Shown piece by piece: positions 23,586-35,299 of a stretch of DNA of 64,000 bases. Location of the stretch: the NCBI RefSeq assembly GCF_019649055.1, contig NW_026570230.1:372001-436000 (forward strand), read 5' to 3'. Every line of letters begins with the position of its first letter. Position 1 is the first letter of the stretch. Made by a program: the position numbers and the translations under genes. The notes beneath the pieces were generated by a model. That model had not been told where the DNA came from and did no database searches. It was given only the letters and a program-made list of their open reading frames with translations. The stretch is from Paramacrobiotus metropolitanus. Taxonomy: Eukaryota > Tardigrada > Eutardigrada > Parachela > Macrobiotidae.

Positions 23586-23998
23586 TCGCGGGACATTTCG
23601 CCACATGTTTTTCGTCGCAGCGGCTAATTTGTTTTGGGACAGCTCGTTTTTCAGCCGTTTTGTTGTGTGCCATTCGGTCGCCCGACTTTTGGGGAGTCGA
23701 AAACTTGTCGACTGGCTTATGGCAACGAACAGCCATATGACTATTTGCCAAAAAAACGAGTTGCCCTTAGACGAAATGTCCGTAGACATTTCGCCACATG
23801 TTTTTCGTCTCAGCGGCTAATTTGTTTTGGGACAGCTCGTTTTGCAGCCGTTTTGTTGTGTGACATTCGGTCGCCCGACTTTTGGGGAGTCGAAAACTTG
23901 TCGACTGGCTTATGGCAACGAACAGCCATATGACTATTTGCCATAAAAACGAGTTGTCCTTAGACGAAATGTCCGTAAAACCAAATGTCCCGCGACGA
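23586..23998. repeat. Tandem pair of ~194-bp units with inverted ends
   Basis: Two units, 23593-23786 and 23787-23975, are nearly identical: gacatttcgccacatgtttt at the start, ttttgggacagctcg and ggggagtcgaaaacttgtcg inside, and gacgaaatgtccgta at the end. The unit ends are inverted (gacatttcg and cgaaatgtc). The array is bracketed by gtcgcgggacattt and aaatgtcccgcgac. It looks like a tandemly duplicated MITE. Frames reading through it are repeat shadows. 23999-24640 holds no gene; the part from about 24300 is rich in ttcttatgttt-like words. Confidence 0.7.
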
Positions 23999-24640
23999 CC
24001 TGTCGCGCAGCCGTCAGGAGTAGCCTGCCGTGTGCAAGTTTTTTTAAAAAAGTATGACTCATCAATATTACAGAGAATTTTTCCACGTGTTCTGATTGGC
24101 CAGTTTAACGCCAAAGTGGGCCGTTATGTCGTCGCGTCAATTTTTGCACAGATTCATCACAGTTCCAGATTAGCCAAAATCGCATCCGATCCTTTCGGTC
24201 GCGTTACATTTTGGTCCCACTGCCAACGCTCACTTTGACCAACGCCCCCTTCAGCTAGCGCACATTTCGGCAACAGGACAGGCACTCCGGCCCTGGGTTT
24301 TAAATTTTCTTAAGTTTTCAAATGTTCTGTTATGGTTCTTATGTTTTTCTTATGTTTCATCAGCTTCTCACATGTTTTCTCACGTTTCTTTTCTAGATTT
24401 TATTGTTTTTTGCGTTCGTCTAACTTTGTTCAGGTTTTCTTCGAAACTCCTATGTTGCTTTAGGTCTTTTTCAGGTTTTTTCACGTTTTCTTATGGTTTT
24501 CTCTTACAGTACGTTATGGTTTTCAACGTTTTCTTAAATTTTACCAGTTTCATGTGTTTGTTTAGCATTTGTCCCTTTATGCCTTTATTGTAAATTTGTG
24601 TGGTTTATTTATTTTCAAATCGCGGCATTACAGTCGTAAG

Positions 24641-27600
24641 TCAATTGAATACGGCCAGCATTGCACAATTAAGAATTAAAAAAAAACCAAAATCAGCATG
24701 CGCCCGCTGCCCTTGCTGACCGTCAATATGCGACTGCCCTAACGTGTCCGCAAAGGTTGCTTCCCATACAAGGTGCTTTCCTTCTCGCACGGGTACCAAG
24801 GTCAGTCCGTCCGGGCGCTTACCGTTGTCTCTGATTATTCCTTTAGGTTCCAATTCGCAAGGAATACCCGCTAATACGCTTCATCGCTCCAGTATACTGT
24901 TTAATTCTAGATGTTGGCTCCATCTACCTTTGCTGTACAAGCAGGACAGTCCGTGGTGGCCATCAGGAGTTACTTGGAAGCCACATCCCGTGCATTCATG
25001 CGGTGCCACTACTGGCAAACCAAATTGTAATCCTGCGGCAATTTTAACTTGTTTTTCATTCACCACCGTTCCTAAGCTAGCCGCCGGTAACGCGTACAAC
25101 CATGCCGCACACTCTTTTTTGGAGGCCGCTAATAGTGCCCCCATTTCTTGCTGCTTACCACTGGCCATCGCTTGTAGGCGTAACTGAGAGTATGTCCGTT
25201 CCAGAACCGGCCAATCCCAGCTTTTCTGAAATGTCCTCAAAATTTCGACGAGCATCTCACACTGATATGAGTTCACCCACTTGTCCATAGCCTGATCTAG
25301 ACCCGATATCCGGTCGACTGGAAGCATTTCCAGGCACACTGGCAAAATTGAGCACGTTGAAGCGATAAACGCCGACAAAGCTAGCTGCAATTTTTTTCAT
25401 CAATCCAGTTCTGGTCATCAGTGTGAGCGTTAACAATTGAAGTTATCGCACCTCGCATTAAGCTGTCAAACTCACGAAGAATTTCAGGGTGATCGTGGCA
25501 CTGGCTGCTGCGTAGAGTGTGCATTAATTTTGGCACGCTGAGATAGCTTGTGAGGAGGTATACAGCTTGTTGGGATGGCAGCAGTTTCAGTCTTTCCACC
25601 AGTCTCTCAATCTCGCGAATTTTGCTTTTCAAAAAAGAGAGAACTGCGATCACGTTAACCGGTGCTCTCAGTAGCGTGAGGGTTTCGCCAAGGTATATAA
25701 GAGATAAATACTGAATGATAAACATAATGATGAGATAAATACTGAATCTCTGGTACTGAATGAAGCTGAAACGTGTGGCACGACCTACAGCCTCAACCGC
25801 TTGGAATTTTTCAAAACGGATTGCACATTCCCTTGCTAATTTTTTATGCTCTCTATGCTCGTTATCGATTTGATAACACATTATGACTTTTGCATAAGTC
25901 GAATTATGAATATGAGTGAGCTTTATATAAGTCGTTGCAGCAGTCGGAGTGAGTGAAACTGCAGGGCGCAGACAGACTGTCGCTAGCGCGTTGCCTGCCT
26001 GGCCTCTATATGTACATGTCCGATTCAAACCACTTTCTTACTCCTTTACTCGACTCAGATGTTTTTTGAAATTTCAAAAAACAAATTACAGATTCAGAAT
26101 CAGCGTAAAATTTTACTATGACTTTCAGTCTGTGAAAAGTTTATAGCCTTTGTGGATCGTCCGAAAATCACTGCCACACGTTTACAACTTGATGGCCGTT
26201 TCGGCCATTGTCTTTCTTTTGTCTTTCGAGAAATATTAATGAGGTGTGACAGCAAAAAAAGTACTGAATTTTTCCACAATATCATTCAGTACCAGAGAAC
26301 TCCTTTATACCGTGGTTTCGCTATCCAGAATCTCAAATTCCGGCCACTCCCAAACCAAGCGATGCTTAGCGGCAGCTCGCACTTCCTCACTTCCACCGAA
26401 GAAATGAGCTTTGCATTTCGATGAATCCAGCCAATGTTACATCATCCAAAAAACCGGCTTCATCCATCTCAAAAACCGAAGTCTGCTCAACAATGGGAAA
26501 GTTTCCAGACGGTAAGCTAACGGTCCTCCAGGATCGCCTTGCTGTACACCGCTTTCCGATGCTATGACGGTATCTCACTAGGACAGATGGGATATGGGCA
26601 CATACGACGATCGAAACAGGGGTGGTACACCGGGTTGACGTACTGTACTGCTTGCTGAACTGTACAAAACTGCGCTTCTGCTGGTCATGTTGAAAGCGTT
26701 TTTGACGTCCAGTTTGACTATTCCTCTAAAATCTTTGTGATCTGTTTCCAAGTACGTTCGCGCGGCGTGTACGATAGCTTCACCCCCCATTTTTGTTCCA
26801 TATCCCAGTTTGAACTGGGCGGAAAAGTGCGCCTACTTGTTCCTGACATCTTGCGCTGACAATCTTTGACGCTATCCTGCGTGACACCTGTGTAAGAAAT
26901 AAAAGGGACATGGTTCAGTAGGGACTTTGCCATTGAGAACAATATCCATTAGACATGTCATGGCCAGACTCAGCTCACTTTCTTCGCCGTCCCGGCGGTT
27001 CAGCATGTCTTTTAAATATTGGGGTTTCATACCCGAGAAACCTCCAGCAGATCCGGCGGGCATACTGAAGACAGCGTCCAGTTACTCATCAGGAGAGACA
27101 CGCATTGCTGCAGGCACTGCAGCAGTAGGTGGAAAAGTTTCGTCGGCGGACCGCTGGGATGTTATCTTTGAGAGCAGCTATGGTTTCGTCGTTCATTTCC
27201 GCTATGGTTTTTTCCGAGGACAGGAATTTGACACTGTCATGGTCCGTCCATTTTGAAACATCTGAGCCACACGTTTACGAACGTGCTCTGTGTCATTCAT
27301 TTTTTCCCCCTTTGCTTCTCTTTGGCGCTTTGTGATTTGAAAGATTTTTGACGCTGTCGGTGACTGTAAGGCTCTCTTCCATCGCATGCAAATTCTTTCT
27401 GACTATAGTATTCAAAGAATCCTTGCAAAGAGCTTTCGACTTGGGCAGTGCCAGTGCAACCCTAGAAAATTTCAGCACTTCGCACCAGAACGCCGCATCA
27501 TTTTGCTGCACACGGCGACGGGCTCTCTTCAGGAATTCCGTCGCACAAAGGTGCTCTATCGCTTTGGGGATCCTTGCGGATATCTTCACGCGCGGTCCGC

Positions 27601-27805
27601 TTAGTAATTCCTGAAGACCTAACTGACGAGTTACAGGTGGAGGTTGCTTAGGAGCGGTCTGCTCATCTTGACTGACTACGTGGTCTTTGGAGACTTCGAA
27701 GCGCCTGTGCAAAGAGCCATCTTCTATCGTCGCAGCTGAGGCTGGCCATTTGCTGCCATCAGAATAAAATGAAAGAAGCAGCGGCAGTCCGTGTCCAGAA
27801 CTCAA
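24641..27805 (-). pseudogene. R2-like non-LTR retrotransposon, nearly full coding span, decayed
   Basis: Read on the minus strand the pieces are in canonical order. First is an N-terminal helical region (27805-27293: LGLQELLSGPRVKISARIPK, ARRRVQQNDAAFW). RT follows with PAGSAGGFSGMKPQYLKDML (27063-26872), GGEAIVHAARTYL...KLDVKNAFN (26790-26578) and the catalytic FLDDVTLAG (26578-26387). The thumb (SFLKSKIREIERLVERLKLL, PSQQAVYLLTSYLSVPKLMH) spans about 25700-25381. The C-terminal region carries LYALPAASLGTVV and the finger CTGCGFQVTPDGHHGLSC (25390-24881). A restriction-like endonuclease motif KRPDGLTL...VWEATFADTL (24853-24641) ends it. This architecture places it with R2/NeSL/R4-type elements. 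The frame changes at least five times and the 3' end is cut off, so it is inactive. Confidence 0.8.
25746..26303. mobile_element. Possible small insertion within the R2-like pseudogene
   Basis: The word ctctggtactgaatga at 25749 is inverted near 26286-26303 (atcattcagtaccagag), bracketing about 550 bp. These bases fall between the FLDD block and the thumb of the RT, where extra sequence is not expected. A clear target duplication is not visible, and a local duplication gagataaatactgaat (25703, 25733) abuts the left end. The identity is uncertain. Confidence 0.35.
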
Positions 27806-28466
27806 TGAAAAACAACAAACAGTAGGAGAAGAAATTTACGGGGTCACCGTTGGTGGTCGCTGGATGTCGGCGGTACAGCTGCCACCACACAGCCTCTGGA
27901 GAGCATCAGTCTACCATACTCATTTCCCGCAGCCACCCTCCATACTGAATGACGGGAAATTTGCCATTCAGGGGCATTAACAACAAGCCCAAATATATTC
28001 CGGATTTCCGGTGGTAGTAACGTTACAGTCATTCCCGTAGTAGTGATTTATTGTAAATATTTGTTCTAATATTGATGTGGTTCTTAAACATGGGACTGGT
28101 AGTGGTCAGCAGGTCCATTAGCTCGTAGAATGACGGCCGAAATGTGCGCAAGCCGAAGCGAGCGCTGACCGAAATGTGCTGCGGCCGAAGTTAAGGGCGG
28201 CCGAAGTGAACGACAGCACCTGCTGACGACGTTTTGTTGGTCGACAAAACCGACAATTGACAAAATGATTACCGACAAAATGAAATTACCCGACAACTTG
28301 TTGAAACGACAATTCAATGATCGACAAATTGCTGAACGACAGTCTGCTGAACCCCGACAATTCGCTGACGACCATCTGCTGACTTGGATAGGTATTCTAA
28401 AAAAACAAAGGAAATCACAACCAAACGTAAGAATCCCGACTGCTACCACACCAGGCGGGAGTTAAT
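27806..28466. repeat. Degenerate cgacaa/ccgaaatg repeat tract, no gene
   Basis: From about 28125 to 28380 the sequence is built of imperfect repeats around gaccgaaatgtg, accgacaaaatg, acgacaattc and tgctgaacgaca. Similar words occur near 23590-24260. Nothing coding is seen. Confidence 0.5.
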
Positions 28467-28811
28467 GTGACAGATCACGTTGCTCTTTGGAGGTACCTCT
28501 CCGACAATGCATCGCCTCCTCTGCCAGAAAGCCGAAATTTCCAACGCGCATGGGACACGCCATACTGTCTGGCCGAACAGGCAACTTTGCTGCACGAGGC
28601 TGTAGATCCCACCACCAAAGCCCGACTACTGGCTTCCGCAGCCCCAGATTCAGGCTATTGGACGCACGCACTTCCCTCGTCCTCAATTGGCAACCTCGTG
28701 GATGACGAGTCGTTTCGGATCGCATTCGCAATTAGACTCGGCACACCAGCGTCATCCGATCACTGGTGCAGGTGCGGAAGTGATGTCACCGCGGACGGCC
28801 ATCAAGCATAA
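28467..28811 (+). pseudogene. R2-like retrotransposon fragment (pre-zinc-finger region)
   Basis: One frame gives ESRNFQRAWDTPYCLAEQAT, then ARLLASAAPDSGYWTHALPS, then SIGNLVDDESFRIAFAIRLG, and the start of the finger (WCRCGSDVTADGHQ). It breaks off within the finger at a stop. It corresponds to the region at 25200-24900 of the minus-strand copy and is a truncated piece. Confidence 0.7.
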
Positions 28812-29480
28812 TGTCGGTCACCAAATTGTGGGGCAACAAAACGGAGGTCAGACAGTTGAGGTGGTACCCATGTTTGGACCATCTTTATTAGTTTGAGGAG
28901 GACTGACTGATTGATACTGGACTGTCATAAGTAGATCCATGTACTGAAACAAGGTGGTGGATATTCGCCCGAGAACAGCCATTTCGTTAAAATAATAAGG
29001 AAATGACACAGAGTGCTGGGTGACTCCGCTTAAATAATGTGCACAAACTAACATCTACTTAACTCTATCTCGCATATTACCAATTGCAATATTTACACGT
29101 TAGGTATATACAGACCGGAATATGTGAAGTACCCAGGTAAAACCGCAAATTTAGTAAATCCTGTTGACTGTGAGAATTCTGCAGAAACTGAGTAACGCAC
29201 GAGATAAGAGAAGCGCTCACAGCTGGCCCATATTGCGATGATGTGCCTTTTGCACGTTCGAAGTCTCGAACATAACTGATTAGTTCCCACGACGTGTTAA
29301 AAATTTTGATTAAAATTTAGTTAATTAGTTACGGGTTCATTAGAATTAAAAATTTGCGGATAAGTGGTGCATTGATCCATTCGCTGACCGGCTGGCGTTT
29401 ATTAGCTTGCAACTGGTAGCGTTCAAGGAGAATTTATACTATGGTAGCAAGACTAAAAATGAGATTTTCGAAATTCTATA
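28812..29480. other. Gene-free stretch
   Basis: No gene is seen. Its right end (29430-29480) is a copy of the gaatttatactatggtagca block at 7559, into which the following MITE inserted. Confidence 0.5.
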
Positions 29481-29713
29481 CGAGGACAGGCTTAGTATTC
29501 GCGATCACCTAAAAAACTAGCGAGAATTCGCGATCACCTAAAAAACTAGCGAGAATTCGCGATCACCGTGCCCGGGTTGTGCAGAACAGTCAGTCTTCAG
29601 CCAGCCACCAAGGGAAAGCAGTCCAGTGACACTCCACACAGCCATTGGGCTGGACTGCCTTCTCCTGGTGGCTGGCTGGTGACTGACTGTTCTGCACAAC
29701 CTGATCGCTAATT
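29481..29713. mobile_element. MITE related to 47890-48138, right end missing
   Basis: It starts TACGAGGACAGGCTTAGTA after ...aattcta and contains the same long palindrome (gggttgtgcaga...ccagccacca against tggtggctgg...tctgcacaac). It carries a duplicated 31-bp unit (gcgatcacctaaaaaactag) that is single in the other copy. The inverted right terminus seen at 48120-48138 is absent here. Confidence 0.75.
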
Positions 29714-32700
29714 AATAAGAGTAGTTACATCTATTACTGGGCGAAAGTTTAGTAAATTTAGGGGGCAACGAAAAAAGTTATTCAAGTTTTTTCGTTGCCG
29801 ACCAGGAGCGATTTGGCGGGCCAGCGTATCTTTCCACATTACTGCCACCTGTGATCGAAATCAGTGAAAGAAAGATTGCCCCGAATGTGCTTTGAAGCTT
29901 TCTTTCATTCTGGAATATGCCTTGCGGTTGTTATATTCCATGCGAGATTGCAAGTGTGATAGGGCCAGACAAGGCTCATATAGGGAATGCGTGGTTTATC
30001 CACGTATCCCGTGTGACGAAATATATGAGGCACAACACACGATGAATAAATGGTAATTTATTCAGAAGTGAGCACAAAATATCGGAAGATCAAAGGGCAC
30101 AAAATAATGGAGAAAAATATGCCAGTCATGGACTGTGCATAAAACCATCTGCCAGAACAACGCTCTCAGCTGGCCCATGCATCCACATGGCACACATCAC
30201 TGTGGTGATGACGTAGCCGAGTTGTATCGTACAACTCGCACTCATCATCCCTGCACTCATGTTTACACAGTCAGGACGCATAGAGCATAACAAAGGCGCT
30301 AGACAATGGAAACACGTAGCGCTGTCCTGTGAGTGCACATGAAAGAGTGGCCAAAGTCCACTCTTCGATGTGCACACATTCAGTGTGGCGGCACTGCAAG
30401 CGCAGAATCGGTAAGACCAAAGGAAAGCTCAGAACAAAAGAAGGTTCTTCGCTACGTTCTGAAAAAATTTCCAAAAATGACTTCTAAACTCAATAAATTT
30501 TCAAAGATGTCCAAAAATTCTGACATTTGATCAGATTCAAGAAAAATCATTTTCAAGAAGAATTGTGGAGCGTTTTTGTTAAAAATGTTTGTGTATTCTG
30601 TAAGAAATAAAAGAAAGTAACTCTGGGTCTTAAAAAGGTTGTTTTTTTCAACAAAGGTTGAGTTTTTTGGAAAAAACGCTCCACAGAACTTTAGTCATTT
30701 TGGCGGAGCACGTTGCTGCGCTTGAAGGAAAATTTTCAAAAATCTGCTTGAATTGTTATTGTTTCCGGAAAATAACGGCCTTTGATCAGTGACTTTTGCA
30801 TTTTAAAATAGTCTAATCGATTTCAGATTTTCAATGTATGTAGTGAAAATATCATAGTTTTGGGTCAGATGTGTAGTTATGATGCAGCTCAAGCGCACGC
30901 ATTGCGCCAGCAAGAATAGTCAAAGGAGGTCGAAATCGGTATAATCTCTTCTTAAATAACTGTTTTAAAACTTAATTAACTTTTTTATTTAATTTGAAGC
31001 ACTGAATTCGATAGGCTCTAGGCAGTGACGTGCAAACCGCAAAGCAGAATTACAGACCAGAATGAAAACACATCGTAGAACAAAACTTCAGCATATTTTG
31101 GCGCTTCCAAAACTTCCTTTTCGATGCAGATATGTGATGCATCTTTGCCGCGCAGTTATTTGGTATTGGTTAAGGTGCTGAGTTCGATTTTTTTTAGCGT
31201 GTATTACAGATCTGCTTCGCGGTAAACCTTCAGGACTGAATTTTGAGCCTGATTTATGGCATTTGCTGCGCTTTGTAGGTTCAGCGGGTTTCAGCCAGAC
31301 GGGAGACCGCAAATGTGGAACGATGTTGACTTAAGGCTGCTGGATATAACAAAGTTAAGTAAAATGGCTGTGTATGGAATAGACGAGCTGTTTCACGTGT
31401 GAACCCTGCATCTGGATCATCGCCTGCGTCGAGAGGAAAGCAAACCGGACGTTGGATCAGCAGACGTTAAAAAAAAGGCTATGGTGGTTTCGACCGGACG
31501 TTAAAAAGGCTATGGTGGTTTCGACCTATGCACTAAAGAAATTAGAAATGCTTGCAAAATGCAGATGGTATCTAAGGCAGCGTTTGTGGCTTGGTTATTT
31601 GGCACAGTAATGACGGCAATCATACAATAATCTTTGGTCTGACCATTGCAGCTTTATGCTTTTGAGTTATTTTAACTTTCCACTACAGAAAAATTTGAAA
31701 TTTACATGCTTTTACAATAATGTTATTAGGTCTAAAGGGTATCAATATTAAAAAATACAACCTTTATTGCGATTTCGTCCCAATAGACATACACGATAAC
31801 ATCAGGCTACGGTTGGCTCCTGTACTTGCCGCGGCGGACAGGTCGAGTTGTTTATCTAAATTTTACCCTTATAACTTCTTAGGTTCTCATAGATATGCAC
31901 TGTCTTGTAGTTATATTAATACAAATCACTGAGATTTGAAATCTCACTCAGAGTGGACCAATTTTCTGTCCCTGTTTTTGCACTTTTGCTTTGGTGTGAT
32001 TTTGAAACGTTCCAGACGTTAATGAATGAACCATACACAACCATATTAATGCAGTAAAATGCAATGCAACAAACATAAATACCCTGAAATAAATAACATG
32101 CTAACAGCATAGTCAAGATGAATTTATTGTCTTGTGCAACGGGACACTGTCCCCTCAGGCATTTGACATTCCAAAAACATGATAAACAGCAAAGGTCACA
32201 CGAAAAAAAAACACAACATAATAATCACAGCAAATTGAGTTCGGCTAGGCAAGCAACAGAAATTGTGAAAAGGAAAGTACACAAAGTGAGCAGAAAACTA
32301 CAAAAGTCAAAAGTCATGTCGACAATGTGCTATAATTATAAGATATTGGCTTAATGAAATGCATAAAAAAGGGAGGGAAGCGATCGCACTGGTGTCCATG
32401 CGTAAAACCAAAACCCACTTACTGTTATTATTAGTACAAGTTTTAACAATTTTCGAAAATTTTAATAATCTTGCGGGAAAAATGGAAAGCATGGACACTT
32501 ACGTGCGTAATCGCACTATTGATTTATTAGCCAATATCTGTGCTGCGGTAATTTTAACAAAACTGCTGATCGAACAATCTGACAAAAGCATCCAACTAAG
32601 AAATATCCTCCGACTTTGCTGAAGGTCCACATACCAAGGCAGTGACCGGCCGATCGGCTAGGAGGAATTCAGAAAGAGTCTAGCAACCTAAAAAAAACCT

Positions 32701-32725
32701 AAAAAACCTAAAAAATCTCGTATTA
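29714..32725. other. Three kb without a recognised gene
   Basis: I see no supported gene. Notable pieces are a short inverted repeat (gtggagcgttttt at 30565, aaaaaacgctccac at 30673) enclosing about 130 bp, and a direct duplication of gacgttaaaaaggctatggt at 31464-31527. Open frames at 32118-32622 lack any family resemblance I can name. Confidence 0.5.
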
Positions 32726-33240
32726 TTATTTGTTCAGGCTACGCAAACGTTTAACACAGTTCAGTTCGCTCCAACAAACGGTATCCAGCGCATTCTTAAA
32801 CACGTTGAGTGAGGCGTAGTCTTTCTTATCCAGAGTCATTTCATTCCATAACTGGACCAGGCGACTGGAGAGTGAGTCCGAGGAAGGAGGCAACGTAATC
32901 CCGCACAACGTTGTAGGTGCCGCCGTTATAGGGAAGGGATGCGCAGACAGCCTATCCGCCGATCTTGTATGACCTGAAAAACAGGACAAGGCGGCAGCAG
33001 TTTGTTCCAAGGGTAAGAAAAACCGTTCTCCCAGAGGGATATGGTTAAAAACAAGCTTGTAGACCAAAACCAAGCTGCGTTTCAATCTGCGCAGTTCAAA
33101 ACAATCCCACTTAAGCTCCAATAATCGTTCATTAAAGCTTTCACTACCAAGACAGAGAGAGTACACAAAACGTTCTAAGCAGCGCTCTAATTTGTCTCGG
33201 CAAGTTTTGTTAGCGGGAGCAATAAAAGGGCAACAGGAAT
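32726..33240 (-). pseudogene. CR1/L2/jockey-type LINE, C-terminal end of the ORF2
   Basis: The minus-strand frame reads ERLLELKWDCFELRRLKRSL, VLVYKLVFNHIPLGERFF, and later LSSRLVQLWNEMTLDKKDY...LNVFKNALD. In many LINE ORF2 proteins the extreme C-terminus has LESLELRRLR..L...YKI...L and then the SNR..WN.LP....S...FK..L pattern, which this follows. Only this 3' piece is present, as expected of a 5'-truncated insertion. Confidence 0.65.
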
Positions 33241-33261
33241 CAAACGATGTGAAGACCAGTC

Positions 33262-33345
33262 TTTAAATTGAGCTTACGCTCAAGTCGTCGCAGCGGAGGC
33301 AGGACTGCCTCTGCTCCTTCAACTATGCTCCTAGCAAAGAAAGCC
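33262..33345. repeat. Inverted copy of the repeat at 3402-3484
   Basis: It contains gagcttacgctcaagtc, cagcggaggcaggactgcct and gctccttcaactatgctcct, the reverse complement of the left copy. The following ctagcaaagaaagccata recurs at 34764. Confidence 0.6.
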
Positions 33346-35299
33346 ATAACTAGAAAAGTGCACTCGCTTTTGGCGGGCACTGCATGACCGAAGCGTATGA
33401 TTAATTACTATGTATTCCTGCCAGGAATTGATAGTAATTAATAACTTACAATTAGACTTTTGCCGGTAGCGGAGCAATATACGATGTTTGCAATTATCGC
33501 ATTTAGCACTGTTTATAGTATTTTAAGTCTTAGACAGCAACAACAAACTACAGCAGTAGTAAAATGGATGTTACGAAGTACAAGAAAAACCTATAACTGA
33601 CAAATACGCGCGGACAAATGAACGTTTTGCTGTTCTTAGAACCGCCTGAACTTTGACAGGCTAATATTTTAAGGAAAGTGACCCGGTACACAGCACAAAA
33701 TTCGTGTGCATGTACCAAAATTTTTCGTTTGTTGCAGGTCAAGTTTGCACTCAAAAACACTTTTCGGCATTGACTCATAGCAGTGTGTAGGCAAGCGATT
33801 TGTACATACGGGCGCGAAAACCGCCATAACATACCAACCGGATGTTGATCGCATAAACAGTTTCACGCCAATGTTTGCAAATTTGTTGGCAATAGAGTGT
33901 CATAAAAAGAGGCGAAAAAGTGTTTGGCAGTGCGTGCAAGCGAAAGTTTTCACACATAAACGAATTAGTATCGTGTACCAGCATAGGGCAGCAATATTCG
34001 ACACACATTTCTACACTCAGACAACGAGTTCATGTTGAACTGCTTTCTACATTATTTACCTGTTGAACTGCGTTCTAACTTTCTTGCCAAAGGGGGGAAG
34101 GGGGCAGGGGAAGGAGGTCGAGGGCCAACAAAAGATTTTGAGAAACAATCCTGCAGGTCATAATCGCCAAGCTGAAAAACTTAACCTTGAAGGCATCATA
34201 AAAACCGAACCTTGAAGGCAGCATATATTGGCCAAACTACGACTGACGTTCTTCCAAGCGGACGGATGGATGTGCCGTTTTAGAGGCATGCTAGGCGACA
34301 GTTTCGAAACTGTATCTTTTAGGAAAAAGTCAACGGGTATAAGTAAGCTCGATTTTATTTCGCCGCGCGCGTTTTTTCGCGCGAGCAGTGTGATATGTAC
34401 GTATCCGACCCTGTAGGGCAATCTCATCCAGCGGGTAAAGTACTCAAAAAAGTTTTAGAAGAATGTCTGTATGGCGACAGAAAGGGCATCGGCACTAAAT
34501 AAAAGACTTAACCGCTGTCATCAGCCGTTAGTACGAAGGGCTTCTGTGTTCCTCTTCTTTTATGATACCAGTGTGGCGGTGACCGACGGACGGGCACCAA
34601 CAGTTACATTAGGTGCGAGTATATACGGCCACCGCGCAAGCGTGCATTTGATACCAACGCGCATATGTGCATTTAGTGGCGGTGACCGACGCACGGACAC
34701 CACAGTTGCCATAATCGCTGAACATAGAAGACCTTCGCTACGCTTCGGTCGAAAACCTGCTTCTAGCAAAGAAAGCCATAAAAACCTGTAGCAAGCCCGG
34801 GCCTGCATAACGTGTGCCTCTCGAACACAAATACGCGTATTAGTTCTAGCGGTGGGTGTTAACTCCATCCGTGCGCCGAGCGAGCGCCAATTAATCAGTG
34901 CAACTGGCAAACGGTATTGGATATGTGGAACTGAAAAAGCGTGACCGACGCTCTTCGTGGGCGACAGACAAAATTTTACCCCTTGACGAAGCCTTATTGC
35001 AGCATCTCGCTGCGCTCGATGCAGATTATAAAAGAGCATTCTTAAGTGTATACGTTGAAACAAACATGACATTTGATCAGATAAAGTCCTCGTAATGTAT
35101 AAAAATAAGTAGGCAGCCGCTTGTCAGAAGACACAGAAGCAACGGGAAAAAGGAAGCAAATGTAGCACCTTTATTGAGCATCAATAAAGCATTGGATATG
35201 TGGAACTGGAAAAGCGTGACTCAATATCAATAAAGCAACCACAAACACCAACAGAAAACCAATGCGGAAAAGCCGATGGAAAAGTAGCTGCCAGCGAGC
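33346..35299. other. Two kb without a recognised gene
   Basis: A local repeat of gtggcggtgaccgacg occurs at 34572 and 34677, and ggatatgtggaactg(a/g)aaaagcg at 34917 and 35196. A short plus-strand frame at 34898-35095 (LPLDEALLQHLAALDADYKR) looks protein-like but is unassigned. Confidence 0.45.

Noticed and set aside
23533-24238. Overlapping ORFs on both strands
   Set aside because: They are produced by the tandem duplicated palindromic repeat and have no independent protein character.
34560-35072. 170-aa minus-strand ORF
   Set aside because: The composition is irregular, it overlaps local direct repeats and dispersed repeat pieces, and no family pattern is seen.
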